NCBI GenBank assembly: GCA_947473475.1 | Contig: CANJBZ010000012.1 | Coordinates: 1-64,000, forward strand | Source of the DNA: Alphaproteobacteria bacterium | Lineage (GTDB): Bacteria > Pseudomonadota > Alphaproteobacteria > Micropepsales > Micropepsaceae | Direction of reading: 5' to 3' | Length of the DNA stretch: 64,000 nt | Shown: one piece after another, positions 1 to 6,772 of the stretch | Position numbering within the stretch: position 1 is the stretch's first letter | How the letters are laid out: each line of letters starts with the position of its first letter | Program-made: the position numbers and the translations under genes | Notes under the pieces: generated by a model | Databases searched by the model: none | Seen by the model: the letters and a program-made list of their open reading frames with translations, nothing else | Told to the model about the DNA's origin: nothing

Positions 1-126
1 CCTTCCAGCCCCTCCATGCCCTTCAAGACATAAAGACGGCCTAGCAGGACCGGTACACTTTGCCGCCGCCTTCCAGCAGCCAAATCAAAGCCGGTTCAGT
101 GGTACACTTTGCTCCCGCGATTTATA
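1..126. repeat. Left arm of a ~126-bp inverted repeat
   Basis: The reverse complement of this stretch recurs at 839-964 with a single mismatch (near position 78), and the similarity may continue beyond the left edge of the window. The arm contains the 12-mer GGTACACTTTGC twice (52-63 and 101-112), 49 bp apart. Duplicated short boxes inside terminal repeats are typical of some insertion-sequence ends (the IS21 family, for example), but no transposase is visible here, so that assignment is only an inference. Confidence 0.85.
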
Positions 127-606
127 AGGCCATTCGGCAAGCGCGCGACCGTGTCAGTGGTTTTAGGCGGGCTCACGATGACCTTAGTCTCGAAGTCCCA
201 AAAGCGGAATGAGCAGTCCCATGGTTCCGGCGCGTGCATCTGGCGGGCTACAGCCCGCGCCCAACCTAACGCCGGCGCGTTAACGCCCCGTGTGATGCCG
301 CTGCCGAATTGGATTCAGTTTTAACCGCCATGCGCCATTGAAATACAAAGATAATTTACGCGACCAGACAGACAACCCACCACCCAACCCACCACTGCGT
401 GGAATTTCGGGGTGCACCACGGCGTGCCGACATATGGCAAGCGCGTCAGCCCGAGGGGTTGCCGGTTGCGCCATCTCGTTGCAGCCGGGACGGATAGACC
501 ACATCGACATTAGCGATCCTAAGATCGCATACACTTGACAAGTTTTGGCCAGCTTGCCCGCGGACGATCGAATGGTTCAACACGCCTGCCGCGTTCACCA
601 GGCCGC
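127..606. other. Non-coding stretch between the inverted-repeat arms
   Basis: No reading frame here has a convincing start, ribosome binding site or recognisable protein. It separates the left repeat arm from the 3' end of the TonB fragment. It may be the former 3' flank of the broken tonB-like gene. Confidence 0.4.
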
Positions 607-837
607 TTACTTTGCACCAAACAAACGTTGGAGCCAGTTAGGCTCAGGCTTTGCAAGGGTCCAAATAACAGTCATAGGGACATCAGCATCGACTGGGCGC
701 CCACCTCGCATTGCTGGGGACCACATGAACTTGGTCCTGCAAAGTTTCTCCGCCGCTTCGTCTAGACGGGACTTGCCTGAAGAAATCGCCACTCGAACAT
801 CCTTGCAGCGTCCGTCGGCGCCCACAGTGATGGCCAA
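607..837 (-). pseudogene. Truncated TonB C-terminal domain (energy transducer fragment)
   Basis: The 76-residue product matches the TonB C-terminal domain pattern: VGADGR near the start, then SSG...LDEAA, then F..SPA..GG.PVDADV and a final I-W. This domain normally contacts TonB boxes of outer-membrane receptors and sits at the end of a protein with an N-terminal membrane anchor and a proline-rich spacer. Here the anchor, the spacer and about the first 20 residues of the domain are missing. The only possible start is a TTG at 837, directly after an in-frame TAG (838-840) contributed by the right arm of the inverted repeat. I infer that the repeat-bearing element cut off the gene's 5' part. 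The sequence beyond the arm (965 onward) shows no TonB-like N-terminus. Identity as a TonB domain is good; expression is doubtful. Confidence 0.65.
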
Positions 838-838
838 C

Positions 839-964
839 TATAAATCGCGGGAGCAAAGTGTACCACTGAACCGGCTTTGATTTGGGTGCTGGAAGGCGGC
901 GGCAAAGTGTACCGGTCCTGCTAGGCCGTCTTTATGTCTTGAAGGGCATGGAGGGGCTGGAAGG
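839..964. repeat. Right arm of the ~126-bp inverted repeat
   Basis: Inverted copy of 1-126 (125 of 126 bases match by eye). GCAAAGTGTACC boxes are at 853-864 and 902-913. The similarity stops sharply at 838/839, where the truncated TonB domain begins. This suggests that the arm is the end of an inserted or rearranged element. Confidence 0.85.
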
Positions 965-1125
965 AAATCTGCGACTTTATGCTTTCTGCCCCCCGATCCG
1001 AGTTTCGCGGTTGCGTGAAGTTTGGGCCAAGCGCGGTTTCCCCCGCCAGAGCCCCAGACTTTCGAGACCCGCCCCCCTCTATCCCCTTGCGGACGAATGT
1101 GTCTAAAGAAGACGAGAGGTGGATT

Positions 1126-1311
1126 ATGGCTGATATTCAGAGGGAGCTCGCAATCCGTTTGGCGTGGTACATGGATCGCTACGGCGAGATACCTCAGCGC
1201 GACCAAATCAAGCTTTGGGTTGCTACTACTCTCGGGCGCAGAGACGAAGAAGGCCAACGGATTACTGCGCTAGCCGACGAGATTCTAGAGTACTTTCAAT
1301 CAATGCAGTAG
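1126..1311 (+). CDS. Small hypothetical protein, 61 aa
   Basis: I chose the ATG at 1126 because AGAGGTGG lies just upstream; the same frame is open further upstream but has no comparable start signal. The product is soluble, charged and probably helical. It begins MADIQRELAIRLAWYM and ends with a helix rich in E, D and Q, with no signal peptide, cysteines or known motif. It lies between the inverted-repeat element and the Sel1 gene, in a region otherwise poor in genes. No function can be assigned. Confidence 0.5.
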   Translation: MADIQRELAIRLAWYMDRYGEIPQRDQIKLWVATTLGRRDEEGQRITALADEILEYFQSMQ

Positions 1312-1734
1312 TGGGCTCACCCGATCGGCCACCCGTCGGGGTCCACGGCGGCTGTCCTGCGCTGGCCGAATTGTTCGGCAGCACCCGAACAGCGTCAAAC
1401 GTGTGCTCGCTGCAAATTAAGGGGAAGCATTGATGATGCCTGACAGAGATATTGCTGGCCGTCATTGCGACCGAGTTAGTTATCGTCGTGATCTTGTTGT
1501 TTTTTATCGGTCTCTCTGTTGAACGCAATTGATCTACCGAGTGCCGCCACACAGCTGAAGGCAATTCAACAGAACGGCGGTGGGGATTTTCCGCGCAGTA
1601 CGCGCGCAGGCGCGGCTTGGAGCTTTTGACCTACCATCCTAACGGCTATGCTCAGGGCAGACCAAAGCGGTGACCGCGCATCCGCCGATCAAATGACGAA
1701 GCGCAACATCGTGCCATGCACGGAGGGCCACATC
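1312..1734. other. Intergenic region with no supported gene
   Basis: About 420 bp. It holds a short frame (about 1440-1532) encoding a very hydrophobic 24-residue stretch, but that frame has only CTG or TTG starts, so I do not call it a gene. Nothing else is recognisable until the ribosome binding site GGAGGG of the Sel1 gene near 1722. Confidence 0.4.
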
Positions 1735-2562
1735 ATGAGAAGCACGATCAAGGCCACGCTTGCCGCTGTCGTCCTGGCGATGAGCCTTGTCGGAACGGCG
1801 GTTGCCGGGCCGTTCGAGGATGGGTTTGCCGCTTTTGGTCGTGGCGACTACGCCACCGCGCTGCGGCTCTACCGTCCACTGGCTGATCAGGGCAATGCCG
1901 TGGCTCAGACCATGCTCGGCCACATGTACGGCAACGGCTGGGGCGTACCGAAGGACGATGCCCAGGCGGTGAAGTGGTATCGCCTCGCCGCTGATCAGGG
2001 CAATGCTGCGGCTCAGGCCTGGCTCGGCGGCATGTACGGCAACGGCCTAGGCGTTCCGCAGGATGATGCCCAGGCGGTGAAGTGGTTTCGCCTCGCCGCT
2101 GATCGGGGCAATGCCGACGCTCAGTACAACCTCGGGCTTATGTACTCCGTCGGCTGGGGCGTTCCGCAGGATGATGCCCAGGCGGTGATCTGGTATCGCC
2201 TCGCCGCCGACCAGGGCAACGCTGACGCCCAGAACAATCTCGGGTCTATGTACCGCAACGGCAAGGGCGTTCCGCAGGATTATGCCCAGGCGGTGAAGTG
2301 GTTTCGCCTCGCCGCTGATCAGGGCAATGCCGACGCTCAGACCCGTCTCGGGCTTGAGTACCGCATCGGCGAGGGCGTTCCGCAGGATTATGCCCAGGCG
2401 GTGAAGTGGTTTCGCCTCGCCGCTGATCGGGGCTATGCTGACGGCCAGTACAATCTCGGCACCATGTACTACTTCGGCCAAGGCGTTCCGCAGAACTATG
2501 GGAAATGTCGGCTTAATTGTCTCACGGATGCTTTGCGCCGCCCCGGTTATCCCCTACATTGA
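1735..2562 (+). CDS. Secreted Sel1-repeat (SLR) protein with truncated repeat array
   Basis: The ATG at 1735 follows GGAGGG and starts a clear Sec signal peptide (MRSTIKATLAAVVLAMSLVG, cleavage near AVAG). The mature part is a run of about six Sel1-like repeats of 36 residues, each with the pattern DDAQAVKW.RLAAD.GNA.AQ..LG..Y..G.GVPQ. Sel1 repeats form an alpha-solenoid used for protein-protein contacts, so an adaptor role in the periplasm or outside the cell is likely. The repeats are nearly identical at the DNA level (108-bp unit), which favours copy-number change. The seventh repeat stops after NYG and is replaced by a non-Sel1 tail of about 20 residues, so the array looks truncated by a deletion or junction near 2500. 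The length is 275 aa. Confidence 0.85.
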   Translation: MRSTIKATLAAVVLAMSLVGTAVAGPFEDGFAAFGRGDYATALRLYRPLADQGNAVAQTMLGHMYGNGWGVPKDDAQAVKWYRLAADQGNAAAQAWLGGMYGNGLGVPQDDAQAVKWFRLAADRGNADAQYNLGLMYSVGWGVPQDDAQAVIWYRLAADQGNADAQNNLGSMYRNGKGVPQDYAQAVKWFRLAADQGNADAQTRLGLEYRIGEGVPQDYAQAVKWFRLAADRGYADGQYNLGTMYYFGQGVPQNYGKCRLNCLTDALRRPGYPLH

Positions 2563-2572
2563 GCGGGATACC

Positions 2573-2584
2573 GGGGGGGGGGGG
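2573..2584 (+). repeat. G12 homopolymer tract before a start codon
   Basis: Twelve consecutive G residues lie 1 bp upstream of the ATG at 2586, exactly where the ribosome binding site would be. Runs this long are prone to slipped-strand changes. It could alter translation of the downstream gene, or it could be an assembly or sequencing artefact. Confidence 0.8.
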
Positions 2585-2585
2585 C

Positions 2586-2999
2586 ATGAGAAATTTAATC
2601 GCGACAGCACTGCTGTTGCTTAGCTCTGCCGCGAATGCAGCGGAGACCACCCAGGCTTATCTATGCATACCCGAATACGCGACTGGGTTTTCCTTCAACA
2701 AGGTTGCAAAACGTTGGCAACCCTCAAACTTTGATCTTGCGGGTAAAAAATACCTCGTTAAGAAAACCGCCAAGGGATGGAGTTGGGCTAATTTCGCCTA
2801 TCCAGATGTCGCGGACGAGTGCGGCAACTTCAATAAGTCAGGTGTTTTGGTCTGCGACGCCTTCCCTGAGGAAGTCTGGTTCAACCGAACTAACGGGCGA
2901 TTCCAGGTGTTCTATTTTGTTGGCTACGTCGGCAACCTCCTTGGGGAAGAAGGTGGCGATAATCCAAACATAGCGATAGGGACTTGCGCTCCGCTCTAG
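2586..2999 (+). CDS. Small secreted hypothetical protein, 137 aa
   Basis: The start at 2586 gives a textbook signal peptide (MRNLIATALLLLSSAANA, cleaved before AETTQ). The mature protein is about 119 aa, rich in aromatic residues and lysine. It has four cysteines (LCIP, DECG, LVCDAF and GTCAPL near the end) that could form two disulfides. I do not recognise a family. Base composition is visibly lower in GC than in the catabolic genes further right, which hints at recent acquisition. The gene follows the broken Sel1 array by 23 bp and is preceded directly by a G12 run instead of a normal Shine-Dalgarno sequence. Confidence 0.65.
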   Translation: MRNLIATALLLLSSAANAAETTQAYLCIPEYATGFSFNKVAKRWQPSNFDLAGKKYLVKKTAKGWSWANFAYPDVADECGNFNKSGVLVCDAFPEEVWFNRTNGRFQVFYFVGYVGNLLGEEGGDNPNIAIGTCAPL

Positions 3000-3392
3000 G
3001 TCTTAGGTTCAACATCTCTGCCATCCCGGAGACGAACGATGTTTAAACGCGCGATCATCGCGACTTTTGCTCTCAAAGCAGTTCGAAGGTGAGCAGCCTA
3101 TCGTTGATGGGGATTTCGACGCGATAACGGAATCGGACGTGAATTATGTCCTTCAATGATGCACCGCGCCGGAAAAGCTCCCAAGTCTTTGACGCATGAT
3201 CCGCTGTCGCCCTGGGCTTGGTTGTCCGATAACACGCCCTGACATCTAGCATCGCCGCTTCGCGTCGTAAAACATTGAGCGCACCGCCGGGCTTCGCTTC
3301 GCTTGCGCCTTAAGGGCGCTCGCTTCGCCCGGCTCGACTCCCACCCTACCCGAGATATAGATATTTAACACCGTTAAGAGTTAGGGCACAGC
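3000..3392. other. Intergenic region with a gene remnant and a REP-like hairpin
   Basis: At 3039-3092 a 17-codon frame (MFKRAIIATFALKAV...) has a fair ribosome binding site (GGAGA at 3028). It resembles the first half of a signal peptide, so it may be the stub of a lost secreted-protein gene. At 3286-3333 there is a palindromic element: GCCGGGC pairs with GCCCGGC, with an inner stem GCGCC/GGCGC. No other gene is visible. Confidence 0.45.
3286..3333. repeat. REP-like palindrome
   Basis: The outer arms GCCGGGC (3286-3292) and GCCCGGC (3327-3333) are complementary. An inner stem GCGCC (3305-3309) pairs with GGCGC (3315-3319). It lies downstream of both convergent neighbours, so it could be a REP element or a bidirectional transcription barrier. 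Confidence 0.45.
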
Positions 3393-4322
3393 TCATACCC
3401 TCGCGGAATACCGCGTCAGCGCATTAATCCTCTGCATGTGCGGCGTCACATTCCGGCGGTATATCTCCGCCCGTAGGAACGCGATTTCCTCGTCCACCTT
3501 GTCTTCGTCCACGTCGATGTACCACGATCTTGGTCGTGCATCGGAGCCGTCGTTCCAGCGGTAGCGACGCTTCTTCAGAGCGTCCTTCAAGTCGTAGGGG
3601 GCGCTTTCGGCCCATATGCGGACCGTGTTTCGCCGGGCGCTGTCGAGCAAGACCGCGAGCCCCGTGCTTCCTGTTTCGCCAATCGGTCTGTCGAGGATTT
3701 CTAGCAGGGCGTTGCAGTCATCAACCGCGCGGTGCGCATCATGGAAGAAACCCGCCCCAACTAGCAGATACGAAAGCCTCGATCCCTCGAACCCATGTGC
3801 TCGCCAGTTGATCTCGTTTACAGAGCAACCCCATGGCTTGTGTTCGAACTCGGTCCAATAGCGTTCTGCGAACTTGCGATCAAAGCCCGCGTTGTGGGCG
3901 ATAACGATATTAGCGTCGGACACGAACGCAGACACAGCAGCAGAATCTATACGCTGCCCTGCAACCATCTCGTTCGTTATGTGGGTCAGTGCAGTGATTT
4001 CGTCTGGTATCGGTTCGCTCGGCTCGTTCAACGCCCCGAAGCGTTCAATCACGTGGGAGATTCTGCCGTCGGCACGGTAGGCGAACTTCACCATGCCAAT
4101 CTCGATGATCTCCGCCGCCCCAGTGTCGAGCCCGGTGGTTTCGAAGTCGATGAGGAGACCAATCTTGGTTGGCTGATCCGGTGAAACCGGGACGCATACT
4201 GCACGGGGGACAAGCCGACGCAGGACCCGGTAATCACCACTGCTCTCTAGGGCCTCCGCCATTGACGAAAGCTCGCCGGAAGTGTGTTGGGTCATGGCTG
4301 GTTTCTTTGCGTCGCCGGTCAT
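3393..4322 (-). CDS. DEDDh 3'-5' exonuclease (DnaQ / Pol III epsilon-like)
   Basis: The protein carries the three DEDDh exonuclease motifs in order: DFETTG (Exo I), AHNAGFD (Exo II) and HRAVDD (Exo III, with the catalytic His). They span roughly residues 50-210. This fold removes nucleotides from DNA or RNA 3' ends using two metal ions. The remaining ~90 residues have no recognised domain. It is a stand-alone exonuclease and not the main replicative epsilon subunit, judging by context: it borders an accessory region and a tRNA gene. The start is uncertain: ATGs at 4322, 4295 and 4262 are in frame, none with a strong ribosome binding site. The frame is open further upstream through a duplicated leader that encodes the same peptide twice. 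Confidence 0.8.
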   Translation of the reverse strand: MTGDAKKPAMTQHTSGELSSMAEALESSGDYRVLRRLVPRAVCVPVSPDQPTKIGLLIDFETTGLDTGAAEIIEIGMVKFAYRADGRISHVIERFGALNEPSEPIPDEITALTHITNEMVAGQRIDSAAVSAFVSDANIVIAHNAGFDRKFAERYWTEFEHKPWGCSVNEINWRAHGFEGSRLSYLLVGAGFFHDAHRAVDDCNALLEILDRPIGETGSTGLAVLLDSARRNTVRIWAESAPYDLKDALKKRRYRWNDGSDARPRSWYIDVDEDKVDEEIAFLRAEIYRRNVTPHMQRINALTRYSARV

Positions 4323-4332
4323 TGTCACAAAC

Positions 4333-4556
4333 GCAGATCGACTGAGCAAATTCGTAGGTAGGGGCTGCGTAGGTACCATCAATGGAAATAGGGGGGTGCC
4401 GGGTAGGTGGGGTCCGACGTGGCGGGATTTTGTAGGGGCCGGGTTGCCACCGGCGCGGATCGGCTGCGCAGATTAGTAAGCAGGGGCTGCTTAGGTACCA
4501 TTTCGGAAAAAGGGGGGGTACCCGGTGGGTGGGGTCGCGCTGGGGGCGGTTTTGGG
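4333..4556. repeat. Imperfect tandem duplication (~122-bp period) upstream of the exonuclease gene
   Basis: Copy A (about 4333-4432) and copy B (about 4455-4556) share blocks such as AGGGGCTGC, TAGGTACCAT and GGTGGGGTC in the same order, offset by 122 bp. Read on the minus strand, both encode a peptide of the form MVP.QPL.TNL.SRSA.V. The duplication therefore lies at or just before the exonuclease start. The stretch 4323-4713 holds no other gene. Confidence 0.65.
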
Positions 4557-4713
4557 TAAGGGCGTGACTTGACGGCGTTCTGGCTACCGTTGCGTGGCGA
4601 CGGATGCCGCGAGGCGGGGCAGCACAATTTCCAGCGCTGCTCTCGCGTGCTGTCCCGGTGCTGTCCGGAAACTAAGCAGCAGCCATAGATTCAAGATAAC
4701 CCATTCATTTGTT

Positions 4714-4788
4714 TGGAGCGGGCGAGGCGATTCGAACGCCCGACCCTAACCTTGGCAAGGTTATGCTCTACCCCTGAGCTACGCCCGC
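4714..4788 (-). tRNA. tRNA-Gly (anticodon GCC)
   Basis: The minus strand folds as a cloverleaf: acceptor GCGGGCG pairs with CGCCCGC, the D-arm contains GCTC...GAGC, the anticodon stem is TAACC/GGTTA with loop TTGCCAA (anticodon GCC), and the T-arm contains GTTCGAATC. The 3' CCA is encoded (TGG at 4714-4716 on the plus strand). The 3' end faces the accessory-looking region at 1-4713, the usual geometry for an island integrated at a tRNA gene. Confidence 0.95.
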
Positions 4789-4897
4789 ACTCCAAACAGG
4801 GGAGCGGTTATTGCCTAAGGTGACCCAAAGTTCAAGGGCATGTTCGGCGCCAACCACGTAAACCTCTCGCGCCCCCTCCGCCCCTGCGGGGGAGTGC

Positions 4898-6247
4898 CTA
4901 GTGCGGCAGAGGCTTGCCTTTGGTTTCCGGCAGGAAGAAGGGCACGATCAGGCCCAGCACATAGATGCTGCTGATGATGAGAGCGGAATTGGTGATGCCG
5001 CCGAATTTCGTGACGATCGTTCCGGCCAGAATGGGGAAAACCCAGGCAATAAGCCGCGCGCCGTTAAATACCACGCTCGCCGCCGTGGACCGCACCGTCG
5101 CCGTAAACAGTTCGACCGGATAGATCGCCATCCACGAAAAGCCGAGCCCCAGTGTAATCATGCCGTTCAGGAAACACAGGATCGAAAACACATATAAATT
5201 GCCGGTCCACAGATAGGTCGCCCAGGTGATAAGCAGCGATCCGGCAAAGGTCGCCAGCAGGTACGCACGCCGCCCGATCCAATCGGCGATAAACCCCGAC
5301 GACATATAAGCGACCACACCGCCCAGCGTGTAGACGAGCGCAATGCGCGGGCCCCACAGGCCTGCCATTTCGCCCTGTGCTTTCGCCAATTGTTCCGCAT
5401 AGATCGGGGTCCATGTAGAAACGGCCCACCAGCCTGTGGTGCTCGCCAGCGACATGAGAAAGGTGAGCCACACGCGGCGACGTGCCTCGGCTGTGCGAAA
5501 TAGCACCGCCAGGGTGAAGGGGCGCTTTCCCTGGCCACCGGTCGCTTGAGTCTGGCCTTCGACGGCATCCCAGCGGCGGTCGCGTACGGCGCTGATCCAG
5601 CGTTCGGATTCCTCAAGCGCCCGCATCAGATAAAAGACGCAGAACGCCGGCAACGCGCCGACCAGAAACATCAGCCGCCACGTTTGGTCCCCCAGGGGCT
5701 GGGTTTGCACCAGGAAATACCAGACAACCGCCGCCAGAAAAGACCCTGCGCCGAAGCCCGATTGCAGCAGGCCCAATCCTTTCGGGCGCGCATGATCGGG
5801 CCAGGACTCGGCGACCAGCGCGATGCCGGTGCTCCATTCGGCGCCGATGGCGAGGCCGGTCAGAAAGCGCATCGCGATCAGCATCGTCAGACTGGTGCTG
5901 AACGCGGTCAATCCGGTAAGCCCCGCATAGAAGACGATGGACAGCATCATCATGCGCTTGCGGCCAAAATAATCGGCCAGAATGCCGCCCGCCAACCCGC
6001 CAATGCCCCAGCCGAGAAGCGTGATCCCTATGGCAAGGCCGGCATAGATGGGGGCGGAAAGCATCTGCTCGGGCGTCAGCAAGGTGTGCAGCGCCGGTGG
6101 CAGCGCGACGATCAGCGCAAACGCCTCATACCCGTCGAAAATCCAGCCCAAATAGCTGCCCCAGAGTACACGCCAATGCTGCGCTGTCAGACCGCTGCGC
6201 CAGCTTGTAATGGGTGTGGATGCGGAAACGGATGTGTCTGTCGTCAT
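4898..6247 (-). CDS. MFS transporter (sugar/organic-acid porter type)
   Basis: The 449-aa protein has about 12 hydrophobic segments and the MFS loop 2-3 signature GGILADYFGRKR. A second, C-half counterpart (GFIADWIGRR) and the terminal LPETKGK motif are typical of the sugar-porter/metabolite:H+ symporter branch. It would be an inner-membrane, proton-coupled carrier. It is the last gene of the minus-strand run that begins with another MFS gene at 9605, and it starts 46 bp after the DUF2283 gene. Its neighbours (UbiD-type decarboxylase, MarR) suggest an aromatic or organic acid as substrate. That is context only; no substrate-specific motif is seen. Confidence 0.88.
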   Translation of the reverse strand: MTTDTSVSASTPITSWRSGLTAQHWRVLWGSYLGWIFDGYEAFALIVALPPALHTLLTPEQMLSAPIYAGLAIGITLLGWGIGGLAGGILADYFGRKRMMMLSIVFYAGLTGLTAFSTSLTMLIAMRFLTGLAIGAEWSTGIALVAESWPDHARPKGLGLLQSGFGAGSFLAAVVWYFLVQTQPLGDQTWRLMFLVGALPAFCVFYLMRALEESERWISAVRDRRWDAVEGQTQATGGQGKRPFTLAVLFRTAEARRRVWLTFLMSLASTTGWWAVSTWTPIYAEQLAKAQGEMAGLWGPRIALVYTLGGVVAYMSSGFIADWIGRRAYLLATFAGSLLITWATYLWTGNLYVFSILCFLNGMITLGLGFSWMAIYPVELFTATVRSTAASVVFNGARLIAWVFPILAGTIVTKFGGITNSALIISSIYVLGLIVPFFLPETKGKPLPH

Positions 6248-6293
6248 GTGGCGCCCGGTGAGCTATCGGAGCCCAAGCACCTATCGCCCGATT

Positions 6294-6500
6294 TCATTCA
6301 GCGGCCTGTGATTGTTCCAGGACCAACCGGGCGATGAATTCGCTTTTGCTCGAAGCATGCTGAATGTCGTAGCCGACCGGTAGCCCGTCGGCCCCGATGT
6401 CTAGCATGACGTCCTCTTCTATTTCGACCGTCCGGCATGACGGTAACGCCCGAACCTCGACATAAAGGCTGTCGGTGCTTTTGTCATAGCGTGTCTTCAT
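6294..6500 (-). CDS. DUF2283-family small protein (possible antitoxin-like partner)
   Basis: The 68-aa protein matches the DUF2283 pattern: it opens MKTRYDKSTDSLYVEV, then has a conserved VEIEEDVMLDIGADG.PVGYDI core and a short C-terminal helix. DUF2283 proteins often lie beside small DUF4258-type proteins and are discussed as antitoxin-like. Here the start overlaps the upstream gene's stop by 4 bp (ATGA), so the two are translationally coupled. Being the fourth gene of a transporter/decarboxylase operon is unusual for a toxin-antitoxin module, so the role remains open. Confidence 0.7.
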   Translation of the reverse strand: MKTRYDKSTDSLYVEVRALPSCRTVEIEEDVMLDIGADGLPVGYDIQHASSKSEFIARLVLEQSQAAE

Positions 6501-6772
6501 GGCGGAAAATCTTCGTCCGGAAACGCATTATGGACTGTCTCACCGTCCGACAATAGCACGACCCGCCGATAGCTTCCGAGCGTTTCCGAATAACCGTAAA
6601 GGCGGATGCGGCCGTCGTTCTGCACAAGCTTGTGTTTCGGCTGAGCAACAATGCGGCGGATTTCAAGAAGGTCCAATCCCGGACGGGGTGGAAGGACGTC
6701 GAACGCGAAATAGCGTGTGCGCCAAAACGGGGGCGGCGGCAGTCGCTCGGGCTCGTCCGCGCTCGTCGTCAT
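6497..6772 (-). CDS. DUF4258-like small protein (possible toxin-like partner of DUF2283)
   Basis: The 91-aa protein contains an RIRLYGYSE..G.YRRVV core followed by LSDGETVHNAFPD. I associate this pattern with DUF4258-like proteins encoded directly upstream of DUF2283 genes. It overlaps the UbiD gene upstream by 4 bp and the DUF2283 gene downstream by 4 bp. Such coupling implies production at fixed ratio to the decarboxylase. Toxin function is an inference from pairing only; no nuclease catalytic residues can be pointed to with confidence. Confidence 0.6.
   Translation of the reverse strand: MTTSADEPERLPPPPFWRTRYFAFDVLPPRPGLDLLEIRRIVAQPKHKLVQNDGRIRLYGYSETLGSYRRVVLLSDGETVHNAFPDEDFPP

Noticed and set aside
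1440-1532. A 30-codon frame encoding a very hydrophobic stretch (ILLAVIATELVIVVILLFF)
   Set aside because: It has only CTG or TTG starts; the nearby ATGs at 1433/1436 are in another frame that gives an unremarkable peptide. Possibly a decayed small membrane protein, but not supportable as a gene.
1843-2500. Regular repeats that could be taken for a CRISPR or satellite array
   Set aside because: The 108-bp period equals 36 codons and encodes Sel1 repeats; there are no spacers.
3039-3092. A 17-codon frame with a ribosome binding site, signal-peptide-like
   Set aside because: Too short to be a gene on its own. Mentioned as a likely remnant in the intergenic entry.
6294-6772. Firm call of a toxin-antitoxin system
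   Set aside because: The pairing is suggestive, but the genes are inside a catabolic operon and no toxin active site can be named.
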